Below are positions 1-13,600 of a stretch of 64,000 bases of DNA, one piece after another (the stretch's first letter is position 1; each line of letters begins with the position of its first letter). Below the pieces are notes generated by a model that was not told the origin of the DNA, ran no database searches, and saw only the letters and a list, made by a program, of their open reading frames with translations. Made by a program: the position numbers and the translations under genes. Source of the stretch: Erythrocercus mccallii (lineage: Eukaryota > Chordata > Aves > Passeriformes > Dicruridae); contig VZRG01000032.1 in NCBI GenBank assembly GCA_013397435.1, positions 62,001-126,000 on the forward strand, read 5' to 3'.

Positions 1-3000
1 AAAGTTTTTTCCTGAGAAATTAAAGATTAAAATCCTTGGGAAATTGTCCTGTGCGCATTTCATTTTACATTGTCATTTACAACACAATATGATTCTATAT
101 GTTTTAATTTAGCAATGTGTAGAAAATTTTGACATTTAAAATTCTAGATTTCGATACTGTATTTTATGGTTTATAATAGCGTTTTAGAGTTGTGTTAAAG
201 CTTACAAACCAGTCAAATGGAGTTAATAAGAACTGGGGTTAATACTTTTTTTAAGGCAGTTTCTGTGTTTTTTACAAATATCTATACAGATGTTCTTATT
301 AAAAATAAATTCTTTAAATCAAAGTATTTTTTTATTAGTATAAACAAAGCAATTTTGTTTCAGAAATACAAAATGAGAGTGCTTCCTACTCAGCTGAGTG
401 CTTCAGTCTAAGGACAGGTAGGGCATTTTTAAGCAGAGGGAACAATAATAGGCCAGTTTATGGGAGCAAGGCTGATACATTAATATTACTAGTTGAGTAT
501 CATAAGAACATAATTGCATTTCACAGCTATTCCTTTAAGTAACAACTAAGTAGGATGGGAAAAATATCTCTACATGTTTTTTATAAAGTATATTTGCCTG
601 AAAGGAAATGACAAACGTAGTTTTTCCTGCACTGGAGGTAATTGAAGTTTATTATATGTGTAGAAATGGGCTTTACTAAAATTGACTTTGTGCTTATCTT
701 CATAGAATTGTTTCTATCTGCTTGTGGAGGCAGCTCAGCAGTCTAATTTTTGAGGCTAAATGTCAAACTTCAGAGTTTATCCTAAGACGTAATTACTCTT
801 ACAACTTCTTTATACTTTTATCTGGTGTAGGAGATTAAAAACTAAAAATCTTTTTAAAGTTGCAAAATTTTAATCCATGGAAATTATCAGACCTCAACTA
901 GATGGGGTCTTGAGCCATCTGCTGTGGCTTTGAACATGGTACTATTGAGCAGAGGTGGACTAGATATTCTTTCCTCCACATATCCTCTCACCAGTCTACT
1001 TTTTTCTTTGATTCCACTAAGAGAATGCAGGCTATGTAAACATCTTCAGGGTACAAAGGAGGAACCCCCACGTTTTTTACATCATAAGTCAAAACTCATT
1101 CTTAGAAATTTTCATCTTGTCCAGCAGTTGCCCATTATTTAGTTCCTGTTAGTGAAGGATGCCCAGCATAACTCTGAAATTTTAGGCCTTTAATCTTTAA
1201 TTCACTGTGATTCTTTTGCCTTCATCTGGATTCCATGTAAATATGGCAATATCTATAAAGTGAGATGTGAAAGAGGCATTAGATTGTTGCTCAAATATAG
1301 TCAATATATCATATGTATCATATGGTGTTTTACCCCATGTATTTAAGAAAGTTGTGTTGTTTCCCTGAATTCCTTCTAAAATGGAATAACTCATATTGTG
1401 TGCTGTAATTCTGTTATTCATTATAGACATCCTGGCAAGAATGTGGGTGGCCTTCAGACATGCTTGAATGAAATCATAAGGTTCTTTGTACAAGACCTTA
1501 GTTCCATATGTGAATTTCTGATTTTGCTGATGGACATTTCACTTGAACTTGACAGTGAGAAAATGCTTTTTATCTTTTAAATAACCACCACATACACCTA
1601 TTTCCTAATAACTTAAGCTACTTTGCCTTCTAAGAGTTTTCCTATGCATGCATGAAACGTTATCCTCCTCCTCTCCTGCCGGGAACCTAGATTTGTAAGG
1701 AAAAATGAATAAATCAGTTCAGCCATGTGTTTTTAGTACAAAATAATGTTCTCATCACTTTGGATCTGGAGATCCCATGGAATTTGCAGGCAAGAACATC
1801 TGGGAAATGGTCTGGATGGCACTGTCCTGGTGTGCTGAGGGAGAAAACATAATTCAGCTGATACTATTTCTTATGGCTGTTTTTGCCTTGTCACCACAGG
1901 AATAAAATTTGATATATTCCTGTAATCAAATGCCTCCCAGTAAAATGTATACATTTTTTAAAAAATCCAAACACTGCAAATTGTGCTGTTTCTCTTAGGG
2001 TTATTTTAAATAAACCTGGACATCTGTATCTGCAAGTGTGGTGAGAGAGATTAGTCCTGCCAGTTACGCAACGTGTTTGGTGGATCAGCTTGACTTGTAA
2101 CAATTGAAAGTGTTGTCCTTGCACTTCTCTGGTAGATTTTATGATGTGAATGCAATGCTATTCAATTTAAAGAAATTCTGTTTTAGCATAATCAAGAGAG
2201 GAAACAAGAAGGAACTGCTATGGAGATCATAGGCTATGATGATTTTGAAAATTAAGAGGAATAAAAAATATTGACACCTTTTCAAATCATGAAAACATCC
2301 AGGTCTGCAGACAACTGATAAAACATGAGAGGTTATAAAAGAGCACACTTGTGTTACTGTGCCAGCTTCAGCAACAAGCATTTCCTTTTCTTCTGCATGA
2401 TGAAGGAAACAATAAACCATGATTTTTTTAAGCATTGTAAACTTTAAAACTTTGAACAGGAAGGGAGATGCTAATTATTGCTGATCATAGATGGAATAAC
2501 TATTACAGAGGAATAGTGGAAGGAGAGCAGTGCAAATCAAGATTGATTTACTTAAATGAATTTACTTAAATTACAGGTTTACTTAAATGAAAATTTTGTA
2601 ATAAGTGTTTCAGCCTAATTGAAATTGGTTAAGAATAAATTTGAAATTAAAAAAGAATAAATAAAAGAATAAAATCCCTTTTTTTTTCCCCCCTCCAAAA
2701 TGGAATTTAGCTGGCATAATATTTAGAGCCAGAAGGATTTCTTAAAGTGAGAAAATCCTGTCTTGAATTTAATGGTGACTTCTGACTTTCACCTGACCAG
2801 GGAATCTAGCATTGTGTCTGGAGAGTCTTTGAGGGAATTTGAGTACAAATATATTTGAATTGTGGTGTAGCAGTGCAAATACAATCTACTGAATGGGCCA
2901 TAGGTGTGACCTAGGAGAGTTGATGCATCTTGGGTTTCTTTAGCATTTTTGAATTTTTGCCTGCACATGCACACTTTGGGGACAGACTTCATGTAAAGCA

Positions 3001-4330
3001 CTGTGGACACAGATCACCTGTTGAATTCGTGTAAGCAGAAAAAAAATCAGTTGTGGAATTAGCTTTCTGCCTGTGTGCTTCAATTCAGAAGCCTTGAACT
3101 TCTGGATATTTATTGGCTGGCTTTAATGAAAAGCTTCATAGACTGCAGAGGTGATTAAATGTTATAAAAATGTATATTGTTAAAAATAAACAAAAGGAAG
3201 GTAGCAGCTTACAGATTATCCTTGTCATGCCAGGCCTATAAGCCCAAATAACATTGAGGTAATTGTTTGGTTTTGGTATTTTTATACAGTATTTTTCATC
3301 TTAGAAAAGCTATCTTTCTGCTTTTGTGATCTCTACTGCTAGACTGGAGAGTGGCAAGAACTAGCAAAAGTTCAGAAATGCTCATTGGCCTGGCATCCAT
3401 CTCTAACATGGTTGAAATACTCTCTCATGTTTCTCTTATATTACCCTGATATTTCTCCTCTTGAAGCTTTGTCCTTTGCTACTTTGTAATGGTGCTCATC
3501 CTCTGGATAATCTGAACAATGCTCATCATTCAGCTACCTACTTTTGGCTGCTCCTTGTTCATTATCTTTACATTCTCATCCAAGTAAGAGGTTTTTTCCT
3601 AATTAGCACAGCAGAGTGGCAATCTCAGAGCCACCTTTGTCATATTCCTGTCCCTTAGTGGGAATCCAGCAGTGATAGCGGCAGAGGTACAGCTGATATG
3701 TTTGGGTGGCAATTCCTCAAGCAGAAACTGATTCCCTTGTAAACTGGAAGAAAATGGTTTTTGACTGAGCATAACCGTATGAGTTTAAGGAGAACAATAA
3801 TTTCATTTCCAAACAATGGATCAGAGAGGAAAAAGCAGGCTCTAGCCAGTGCAGTTCCTGAAGAAAACAAATGGGATGACACAGGTTTGTTTGTATTTCT
3901 TTGATGAGAGTTAGCACAACATATTTTGAGACCTTAAGACTTGCAGAACTGGAGTTTCTATTCTTGTATCTTTCATCACTGCAGGTGCTGGAGAGTCATT
4001 TGTAACCAAAAACTTGCTAGGGTTGTGTTGGAAGAAATTTCTTTGAGGGATTTTACAAAGTTGATTGATCCTGGCAGCATATTAATAATGTTGCTTTACA
4101 ACAAAGTGAGATACTGCTTGTCTTGAAATTTTTGAACAAGTTGACTGTTGCATAGCAATCTGAAAATGAAGGTTTGCACAAGGTGTATGTTGCCTCTTTT
4201 CTGAGAAGAATTCTATTATATTTCTAGTCACAGATTCTTTTGAAATCCTGAACTCCTGATTACTGATTACAGATGCTCTACACAGGGAGATGAGCACAGC
4301 AGTCGTTAGAACATAGCTGTCTTACTGTGA
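1..4330. other. Intronic / 5' flanking sequence, no gene seen
   Basis: AT-rich sequence upstream of the beta-2e exon, presumably intron of longer CACNB2 isoforms. I checked for the other known beta-2 N-termini and did not find them. The only internal structure noticed is an imperfect triple TTTACTTAAATGA-like repeat at 2547-2590 followed by AAGAATAAA-type low complexity at about 2630-2675. ORFs of 60-98 codons on both strands have no recognisable composition, domains or splice context. Confidence 0.7.
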
Positions 4331-4555
4331 CCAATTTTGGTGCCCCGACAGAAAGATGTGGATAAATCAGAGAGGATTCAGTGAAGAACTGCCAGGATGG
4401 TTGCAGCTGGAACATTTGACTTGCGGATACACCTGAGAGAATGGGGCTTGCACAGCCTGGAGTTGAGATCCCTCAGCATCTACAAGGAGATTAGCAACAG
4501 CAAGGAGCTAGGCTCCTCTGAGGTGGTTGTGGCAGGGCAATCAAACATGTATCTT
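4331..4555 (+). mobile_element. Old CR1 LINE fragment (end of ORF2)
   Basis: Strongly diverged but collinear with the part of CR1 that encodes the end of the reverse transcriptase ORF: a GAAAGATGTGGATAAA stretch, then AGAGAATGGGGCTTGCACAG, CTACAAGGAGATTAGCAAC and GAGCTAGGCTCCTCTGAGGT in the order expected for CR1. Frames are broken. It is a different and older CR1 type than the copy at 6630. The boundaries are approximate. Recognition is from memory of CR1 consensus text, so a repeat search should confirm it. Confidence 0.65.
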
Positions 4556-6629
4556 CTGCCAGTATTCAGTATTGCAATAATAGATGAAAGAACAGCCAGT
4601 GGTCCAAAATTAGGTGTATCCTCTAGAAGAGGAAATGGCTCAGTGAGGGATATGATGTAATGTGGTCTCCTGACCCAGGCAAAGTTCTGAATCAGAAGGA
4701 ATGTTCCTGATGTTTCTCTTTTATCTGAAAAACAGAAAATTCTTGGTCTTCTAGGTTGCAATAATTTTAGAAAACTGAGCTCAGTTGTTATGCTGGAAAG
4801 TATCTGTTGTATTTTTCTGACCTTTGAATGTCCCAGAACACAAAAAAATATTCCAACATTGAATTATGGAAGTTCACCACACGATTTGCTGCTTTTATGA
4901 TTTCTGTCAATTTTTCTTTTGGAATTCATTTATATTTTATTTCCTTTCAGGTTAGCATCTAATCATTAGCACCATCTTCAGCAGCAAGCACATTTCTGTT
5001 TCCATGTTGCCTAAAACATACCCTGCCCTTTTAACCCTCCTATCTTCATTTAAGCAATCTTATTTCTAGGGTTAATATAAATCCATAGTACAAGATCTGC
5101 TTTATCTATGAGAAAATACATTTAGGTTCATTCAATATTGTATATTACATACTATCAGATAGTTTCCTAGAACATTTTACTATTTTTTGCTGTAAACAAG
5201 TATTGTATATCCTGTTCACATTCTTGCATTGCCTTGCAGATTAAAAACAGGGACAATAACATACAGAGGCTTATTTCTTAGTAAAGAGATGGGGATCATG
5301 GTCTAAAAATGAGCAGACTCAGAATCACAAACTGCCTCACTCTCCTTCTTTCAAAGGACAGTTGGTGGAGCTATGCAAGCAGTGACAGCCGTGTAGATTG
5401 GGATGGGAGAATCAGGCGTTTATTGCTTCCTTTAGCTTGATACCCTCATCCATTCTGTGTGGATGCACTAGGTCAGGTGGCTTTTAGAAACAAATCTAAA
5501 TGAGCCAATGGATGTGAACAGTTGGCATCATGCAATCTATACATTAACTGATGTATTTTTGGTTTAGAACAAAAACTATGAAAATACACGCTGGAGAAAG
5601 GGAATTTTTTCAAGATTATTTTGATAGGTGATAGACAAGAGGGACAAAAGGCCTTTCCAGAGATATTTTCATTCATGTAAAGTATTGCAGACTGTTGCAT
5701 TCTTGAAATCAGATGAGAGTAATTGTAATGTGCAAATAGTGAAAAAGGAGCCTTATCTTCTTGGTAAAATCCCAAATAGTTTGCTTTGTTTTATGCTAGA
5801 CCTGGTGGATAGATAATGGGTGTAAAGAAACAGACCTGGTATTTTTCCAGGGGTCTATGAGGATGGACAAAGCAAAGGACTAACACCTGAAACCACAAGG
5901 TGTTTCAGGTCTTCGCTCATGTGGCCACTCATGTGGCTTTGACTCTCCTTGAAATTAGGCTTAGATTCAGCCCATTGATGAGGATGTGTGTATTTTTTGT
6001 CATGTTTATATGAAATAAATGATGCCAGGCAGTACAAAACTGCTTACTTGGTGTTTCTGGCAGTATCAAAGAGAGGAAGGCTGCAGATGCTTAAAGGGTC
6101 ATTGTGTCTGCAAGGGGTACCTGGGCTGAATCACAAATGAACCTCTGTTTTAAGGGCTTGAGGTTTCAATGAGCCTGGGTGAGGGAAATTTAATTAAATT
6201 CCTAGTCTTCATAAGCACAGTTCAACAAAGGTTTTGGTAAGAAAACCTCTCCTAATCTAAGTGCTGAGCAAATGGCAATGTTCTATGTTGTGACAATCAT
6301 TGAATGTTGTTAACAAGAGAACAGGACAAGAAAATCAAAATTTCAGTAGCAGATGATCTGGAAAATAAACTTATCAGTAGACAACAAGTGTATGACAGTG
6401 ATTTCTTCAGAGTGTGTGATTGTCAGACTAACTCATTCAGAGACAGCAAAAAGTTAAGAGATAGTTATTTAAAAAGAAAAAAAATGTATTTTTGGTATAA
6501 AAATGAAGAGTAGCAAGCAAAAATATGTTTAAAAACATTTTTACCTTTGAAAGCTGACAAAGTCTGAATGCTGGAACTTGAAGTTGTCATTGGCACTTGA
6601 GAGTTGAGAGCCCCTGGGCAAGGATTAAG
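4556..6629. other. Intronic sequence, no gene seen
   Basis: No exon, RNA gene or recognised repeat. A small 9-bp inverted repeat (ACCTGAAAC / GTTTCAGGT, 5885-5893 and 5902-5910) and a nearby direct repeat of ACTCATGTGGC-like sequence (about 5915-5937) are the only local structures noted. Confidence 0.65.
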
Positions 6630-9140
6630 GGACAAACAAGTAAAGCAGATATCATTGTGGGAGAGTCTTCTATAGAGCACGCAGCTAGGATGATGACACT
6701 GATGAATTATTCTTTAAGGAATTAAAGGATAGTTCTAAATCAACCATCTTTAACCTTATGGGAGACTTCAACTTGCCAAGTGTTAACTGGGATCACTACA
6801 AAGCTAGCAAAAACAAGTCCAGAGGATTTCTAAAACATCTGAATGATAACTTCATGGTACAGGTACTAAGGGAGCTGACTGGGAAAGATGCCCTCCTTGA
6901 GTCAATGCTTGCTAATGAGAAGATCTCATGAAGTCGTAGTTTGTGGCCTTTTTGGTGACAGAGACCATGAAACAGTTGAGTTTAAAATCTCTGGTGACAG
7001 GAGGAAAACTACCAGCAAAGCTTCAATCCTACATAAGCTAGATATGAGGAGACCAGACTTCAGCCTGCTCAGGGAACTGGTGAATAAGGTTCCCTGAGAA
7101 TATGCTGCTGAAGAGGGGTTTTTGGGGTCCAGTGCTGGTTGCTCTTTTGGCACAACCTCCTAAAGGCACAGAAGCAGGCAATTTCAAAATATCAGAGGTC
7201 CAGCAGGCAAGGCAGATGGCTGGATTGGCTGAGTAGGATCTTCTGGAGCTAAGGCAAAAAAAGTGAGCGGACGAAAGGTCAGGTGGCATGGGATGACTAC
7301 AGAGACAGTGCTCACCACTGTAGGGAGAAAACTCATGCAGCTGAAGCTCAATTAGAGTTGAAGCTACCCACTACTGCGAGGGACAATGAAAAGTGTTTTT
7401 CAAGAGGCAATCCAGTAATCCAGTAACTTTGACCCATTACTTGATGAGTATGGCCACCTCACAAACACGGACATAGGAAAAGCAGAGATGTTTAATGCTT
7501 CAACGCTAATGATGGGCTTTGGGGGCCCCAGAGCCCTGAGCATGGATGGCCCATGACTGTGAGAATGATAAACTCCCAGTCAGCTCCAAATTTGTGCAGG
7601 ATTTGCTGCCTGTCAGTCTGTGGGGCTTGATGAGATTCATCCAAGAGCTCAAAGAGCTGGCTGATGGCAAGATCTCTCTCAATGATTTTTGAACAGTCTT
7701 GGTGATCTGGAGAGGTCTCAGTTGACTGGAAGCTGGAAGACATCTCAGTTTTCAAGAAGGGCAAGAGGGATGACCCTGAAAATCACAGGCCTGTCAGTCT
7801 CACTTCAGTGACTGGTAAAATTATGGTGAATATTGTTCTGGGAGAACCAGCTGAAAACCACCTGAAAGACAATGCATTGTTGGTCACAGCCAGACACTTC
7901 TTGAGGGGAAGGTCCTGCTTTGACAGGCTTATTTTCCTTTTATGACAATATAATCTGCCCAGCTGATCAAGGGGAATCAGTTGATGGAGTCTTTTTGGAT
8001 GTCAGTAAAGCTTTCAATGCTGCCTTTCCCAGTGTCCTTCTGCACAAGCTATCCAGCTCACAGCTGGATAAACGTCATGTGATGAGTGAGCAACTGGCTC
8101 ACGGGTTGGGCACAAAGGGTTACAGTGACTGGGGTGACCTCAGACTGGTGACCTTTCACTAGTGGGGTTCTGACGTTTTACAGGGCTCCATCTTAGAACC
8201 AGTTCTCTTCAATATCTTCATAAATGACTTGGACGCAGGACATACTGATTTACTGAGTAAGTTTGGTGATGACACTAAATTGAGATGAGCTGTTGGGTCT
8301 CTGGAAGGCAGAGATGACCTGCAGAGAGATGTTGATAAATTAGGGGACTGAGAAATCACCAACCATTTGAAGCTTAGCAAGGGAAGGTGCCAAATTCTGC
8401 ACCTGGGATGGGGCAACCGTGGATGTACAGACAGACTGGGGAATGAGAGGCTGGAAAGCAGCACCATGGAAAGGGATCTGGTGGTCCTAGTCCATGGCCA
8501 GTTGAACATGAGCCAGAAGTGCCCTGGCAGCCAGGAGGGCCAACCCTGTCCTGGGGGCATCAGGCACTGCCAGGCAAGTGAGGGGATTGTCCCCTCTGCT
8601 CTGCGCTGGGGCATCCTCACCTAGGGTGCTGGGGGCAGTTCTGGGTGCTACAATATAAAAAAGACATGAAATTGTTAGAGAGCTTCCAAAGGAGGGCAAC
8701 AAAGGTGGTGAGGTGTCTGGAGGGGAAGCTGTATGAGGAGCAGCTGAAGTCACTTGGTCTGCTCAGCCAGGAGGACCTTGAGGGGAGACCTCATTGCAAT
8801 TACAATTACAATTTCCTTGTGAGAGGAAGCAGAGGGACAGACACTGATCTTTTTCTGTCATGCCCAGTGATAGGACCTAAGGGAATAAACTGAAGCTGAG
8901 TCAGGAGAAGTTTAGGTTGGATAGCAGGAAAAGCTTTTTCACCCAGAGGGTGGTTGGGCACTGGAACAGTTCCCCAGGGAAATGGTCACAGCACGAAACC
9001 TGACAGAGTTCAAGAAGAGTTTGGAAAATGCTCACAAACAAATAGTGTGATTCCTGGGGATGGTCCCTTGCAGGACCAGGAGTTGGACTTATGATCCTTG
9101 TGAGTCCCTTTTAACCTAGGATATTTTATGATTCTGTGAA
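6630..9140 (+). mobile_element. CR1 LINE, about 2.5 kb, 5'-truncated and decayed
   Basis: A non-LTR retrotransposon of the avian CR1 family. It reads through the endonuclease end (GGGAGACTTCAACTTGCC near 6761), the connector, the reverse transcriptase and the 3' UTR, ending in the CR1 signature near 9120-9138 (ATTTTATGATTCTGTG). The RT fragment has SKAFNAAFPSVLLHK-like sequence near 8007-8050 and a catalytic-box remnant FGDDTK at 8262-8279, where CR1 elements usually have FADDTK; a stop follows a few codons later. The frame is broken many times by stops and indels, so no protein is made. The 5' end is missing, as usual for CR1. ORFs on both strands in 6888-8893 are pieces or shadows of this element. 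The 5' boundary is uncertain by tens of bases. Confidence 0.9.
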
Positions 9141-10584
9141 ATAGTAAAATACGTAGTAATTCATTCTATGTGCTTAACATCACCATTTTTAATATGGTAA
9201 AAAACAAATAAGAAAGCAAGCCCCCAAACCTTCAATTTTTTATTTGGAGTAGATTTGAAAACCAGGTAGGGCCTGTATGTTTGGAGATAAAAAATAAAAT
9301 TCAAGAAAAATAGGTGAGGGGGTTTTTTTCTCTTCAGAATTCTCCACTGGTAACAGAATTTCGTGTTGAATTTTCAAGGAAGCTATTTTTAAATATGCAG
9401 AAAATCTTAATGACTTGAACCAAAATCCCAGATAAAAATATACTGACGATCTGGAACACAGAATCTAAATTGGCACTTTTAACTGCGCTGAGACAAATTG
9501 GGATGATGGTTGCCATGCTTTCCTGCAAATTCTTTCCTTTTCTGGCTTTCTGTTTTCTTGTTGACATCCCAGATGTGTTTTCTATTTTTCCTATTTTTTA
9601 CTGTCCACTTTTAATTTCGCAGCCGACCCAAACTTTATCTTTCTGTCTATGTTCTTATATCAACACATAGCGTTTTATATTCTAAATCCTTTTTATTTTC
9701 TGAGTTGTCTTTCTGCAATTTAAAATCCTCCTTTCATGATAGATGCTGCTTATTAATAAATACAGTCAGAAGTTATATTTCCATTTTTCCTTAAAACCTT
9801 TAATTTTTAAGCTCTTTCCACCCCAGTAAACAGCACCAAAGGTCAGCTTATTGTTACTAAAAGTCTGACTTACCTTTACCTAAGGTCTTAAATATATGAT
9901 CAATTTACTAGAGTTTTCAAAAGTTACCATGAGTCAATCAATCTGTGTTAATATCCATGTGTGTGCTGACAGTCTGAGACAAAAGTGAGATGATTTAGGT
10001 TCATGCTGCTTGCAATAATTTCCTTAGTGTATTTTTCTTCCTTTGACACCTGTCTCCAAGTCATTCCACTGGCAACATCTTAGTTCTGTCATTGCTCTGA
10101 CTTTTCTCTATAGCTCAAAATCATTACTAGTTTAGTGTCATTCTCTAGAACCAATTAATTGTCTCAAAACATCAAATTCCATTTATTTTCCTTTAATTTA
10201 GCTTTTTTTGGTTTCAGTTTTTAAAGTTCTCAATGATGGGATTATATTATTGATAAAGGGTTTTTTTTTAAATGAATTTGAAGACCGCCTTCTATTTCTA
10301 TGATTGCACTCTTCCTCAAAAGCCCTTTCTTTTTTTTTATAAATGTGAGTCTCTCTGTCAGAATACACAGACCTACCAGATTATCCTCCTTCAGAGGCTT
10401 TCACAGAACTAATCTCTGCCATAATACATATACGAAATTTACTTAAAGAACAACCCACTGTGGTTATGCAAGGGATGAGTCATAATCCTGGTATCGAATA
10501 TTTAAAAATGCTTTATTTTCTATTGCATTGCTACCTTGATCCCTTTGTTATACCTTTGTTGGTTTTTTTCTGCTCATATTCTCT
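9141..10584. other. Intronic sequence, no gene seen
   Basis: AT-rich with several poly-T and TTTTCC tracts. No repeat family, exon or RNA gene recognised. Two 66-77 codon ORFs (9334-9567 minus, 9470-9670 plus) overlap antisense to each other and look like chance. Confidence 0.65.
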
Positions 10585-10680
10585 CAGCCTTTAGATTGCA
10601 AGCTCCTTTAGGCAGTGTTTGTCATTCACTTAGTGACTGTGCAGTGCCAAGCGCAATATGGTCTCAAGGAGTTTTCCATC
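10585..10680 (+). repeat. Ancient retroposon 3' end (L2/L3/CR1-like amniote repeat)
   Basis: The segment contains TTAGATTGCAAGCTCCTTTA and then GTGCAGTGCCAAGCGCAATA about 35 bp later. This spaced pair resembles the AGATTGTAAGCTCTTTGGGGCAG ... ACAGTGCCTAGCACAATG tail seen in very old LINE/SINE remnants of turtles, crocodilians and other amniotes. Divergence is high and the copy is short. The exact family name is not resolvable by eye. Confidence 0.5.
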
Positions 10681-13600
10681 TTAGATGTTTTGTCGGTAAC
10701 AGGTAAACTAACACACCAGGGCATCCCACAGATTTGGGAAAAGTTTAGCTCTATGAGGGCTTTATTTGTTTGTTAACTAAACTGAGCTCTGCAGCTGCCT
10801 TTTTGCATATTTTCAAATATTTTCTGAGGAGTCTCTCTGAAAAGACCATCATTCCTCTAAAAATACTTACCCTTTTTCTTAGTGAAATATAGAGAAAAAA
10901 AAGCAACATAGAAGCAAACATTTAGGCTAATATCATGAAATGTGAGTGCAAATGTGTGGGTTTGGTTAGTGTGGGGGGTTATTTTGGTTTTGTTGTTTTG
11001 ATTTTTCCCAATAAAGTACCTGATACAGCTGTTTACCTGGTTCCTGAATGCCAAAATCTAGTCTTCTGCAATCCCAAGAGCTGTTTTAAAAAACTCTGCT
11101 TTCAGGCAGCTGTTGATTGGATTAACACCTTGCAAACCTGTTAATGGCAAGCTGGATGCTGCCACCAAGCTTGCCAAAGTCATGTTAAGGGTAAAGAGAA
11201 GACTGATTTCCCATATAATCTTCTTTTTATCACATTGGCACCCTAAAGCTCACAGAAATTTCAGTCCTTCGATTTGAACATCCCCCATGGCTGTAAATGC
11301 CATAGCAATGCCACGTTAGCTCTAAAGAACAACAAAAACATTCTAATCAACATTCAATTTGGTTTTTAAATGCAAACATAGCAGAGTATTTCAATGCCTA
11401 CTGTAAGAGCTGGTAGCCCTCCTTGGATAGTAATTGTCTATTTACGTGTATATTTTGTGGCACTGCACTGCAGGGTGCACGCCAAGAACCAGGGAGGACA
11501 TTGGGACTAGACTTTGCCAGGTTGTGAAGCATCCCTGACCCAGACACAAGGAATTAACAATTCCTGTTTGATAGTGCCTTAATGCAAACATGGACTCTCC
11601 TTTTTCCTTTGCTAAAAGGTATTTCTACTGTTTGTCACACACTTCAAATATACCTTGCAAAAAATTAATTGAATTAAATTTGGTCTTTCTATAAATTCTA
11701 CCCTCAAATAATTAACATTCTTATAATATTATATAGCATTCTCAGAGCAGCTTTTTATCTTTTCTTCAACATAATTCAAAATAATGACATCATTTAGACA
11801 TCTTGAGAAAACTTCATAGATAAGAAATTTTCGTGTTCACCGCCTGTGATCCCTCTGCCAAACTGAAGATCCCTCTACTCATGGTGCGTTTGGGGGAGAG
11901 CTTCTGAGTTCTGACCCTAGCTCATATTTTTCAGGTTGATCAGTTTAGGATGAAACAAGAGTCTATATTCCCTGGCAAATTGTGATGTGCCAATGTCAGC
12001 AGTTTCACTTCATACTAAACTTTGACATTTCACATTTTGCCTTTGTTCTGAATCAATTTTAAAAGATTTTAAGAGATATTAACATTTTATGGAAATAATT
12101 TCTTTTCTTTACTGTAGCTCATAGCAAACAAGAAGGAGTTGTGCATCACAAGGACATAATATACTATCTCAAATCATTTCCTAGTGGGATGTGTGGTGCC
12201 ATTCTTACTACTGCCACAGGATAAGAACATAAGCAGTTAACAATATCTCTTTATAAATTCTGAATATTGAAATGATTTGTTCCTCTTAATGGCCCAGTGA
12301 TGCCTGAGCTCTCCATATATAAGGTATAAATCAAATGAAGACATAAAGGCATTTCTCTTTTTGGATTTGAAAGTCTCATAAACATCAAATGAATGAAAAG
12401 ATGAAAAATATATCTCAGAGAAGACCCCACTGCTATAAATTAAGGGTTTTATATGTGTGCAGTCATATGTATTTCTTTATTCCTAGTAAAATCTCAATGC
12501 ATGTTTGCTTACTGCTTCATGCCTTCATTTAATAAATAATACAGTGAAAAATCTTTACTTGAAGGAACTTGGTTTATCTTTCTAAGAAGATAATTATTTG
12601 AGAATTTTCAGTAGTCTGGAAGATGTTCGAATAATATCTAATTCCTAACTGGATTACCCTGTTGAAGTTAGTCATGGTACTCAGATTGTTTTTATTCTTT
12701 AAGGTAAAAACACAATATAAAGTCCACGACTGAATTGGTGAGAGTAGTGATGGCTGTATTAACACAGTGAGAGTTTATGGGTCAAAATCTGTACTTAAGC
12801 TCCAACTGTACTGATGGAAGATAAGCATGGATACAGAAAACTAATGAGAAAAAGAAGAGATCTAGAGGCACTACCGAGTTTACCTAAATAGTTTCTACCT
12901 GCAAGTAAACAGAAATAATTAAAAAAAAAAACCCTTTTACTTGAGGGACCCAGTCCCCTAAAGATGACACTTCTGCAATGCTAAAAACATCAGACATTTA
13001 TGGTCTAAAAGGAAAAGGAGCTCAAATATGATCACATATGACCACTAACAGTGTCTGAAGTATGAGTTTGCACTGTAGGAATCGCTCATAGAAGCTGCTC
13101 TAATATAATAAGTGGTAAGATAAGTGGGAAATATTTTTCAAGCATGGTTTTAAAACAGGAATTTATTTTTCAAACAAACTGTAAATCTGCAATATAAGGA
13201 ATAAAATAAAAAGAATAAATAGATGAAGTAATTATTAACATTAATTATCTCACTTTTATTAGACAGTTTCCCGTGAAAGATGAGGAATTGGAGGCTGCAG
13301 TAACATGTATTACATACAGATATTACTGCAGATCTTCCATATTGCAATGGAAGGAGATGGAGACATGAAGAATTTCACAAAGACTGAATTTCAGAAGCTC
13401 TGGGGAAAAGATTTTTACTGTTCTCCAGAGTAACTCAAAAAAACTTCAATAACCCAGGGAAGAAATGTAGTTTCCTTTGTTGTCATGAATGGACAATACA
13501 CATCCGCTTTTCAGGATTTTTTTTTTGAATAGTCAAGATATTCCTATTATAGTTTCGTCATAGATATTGTATAGGTTTAATTTTTTTTTGTCTTAATGTG

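Noticed and set aside
920..935. TGCTGTGGCTTTG as a trace of the palmitoylated beta-2a first exon
   Set aside because: No start codon before it in frame, no following basic residues and no donor; chance match of a few bases.
8159..8753. Minus-strand ORFs of 88-153 codons
   Set aside because: Antisense of the CR1 element; high GC of the CR1 3' half opens the opposite frame.
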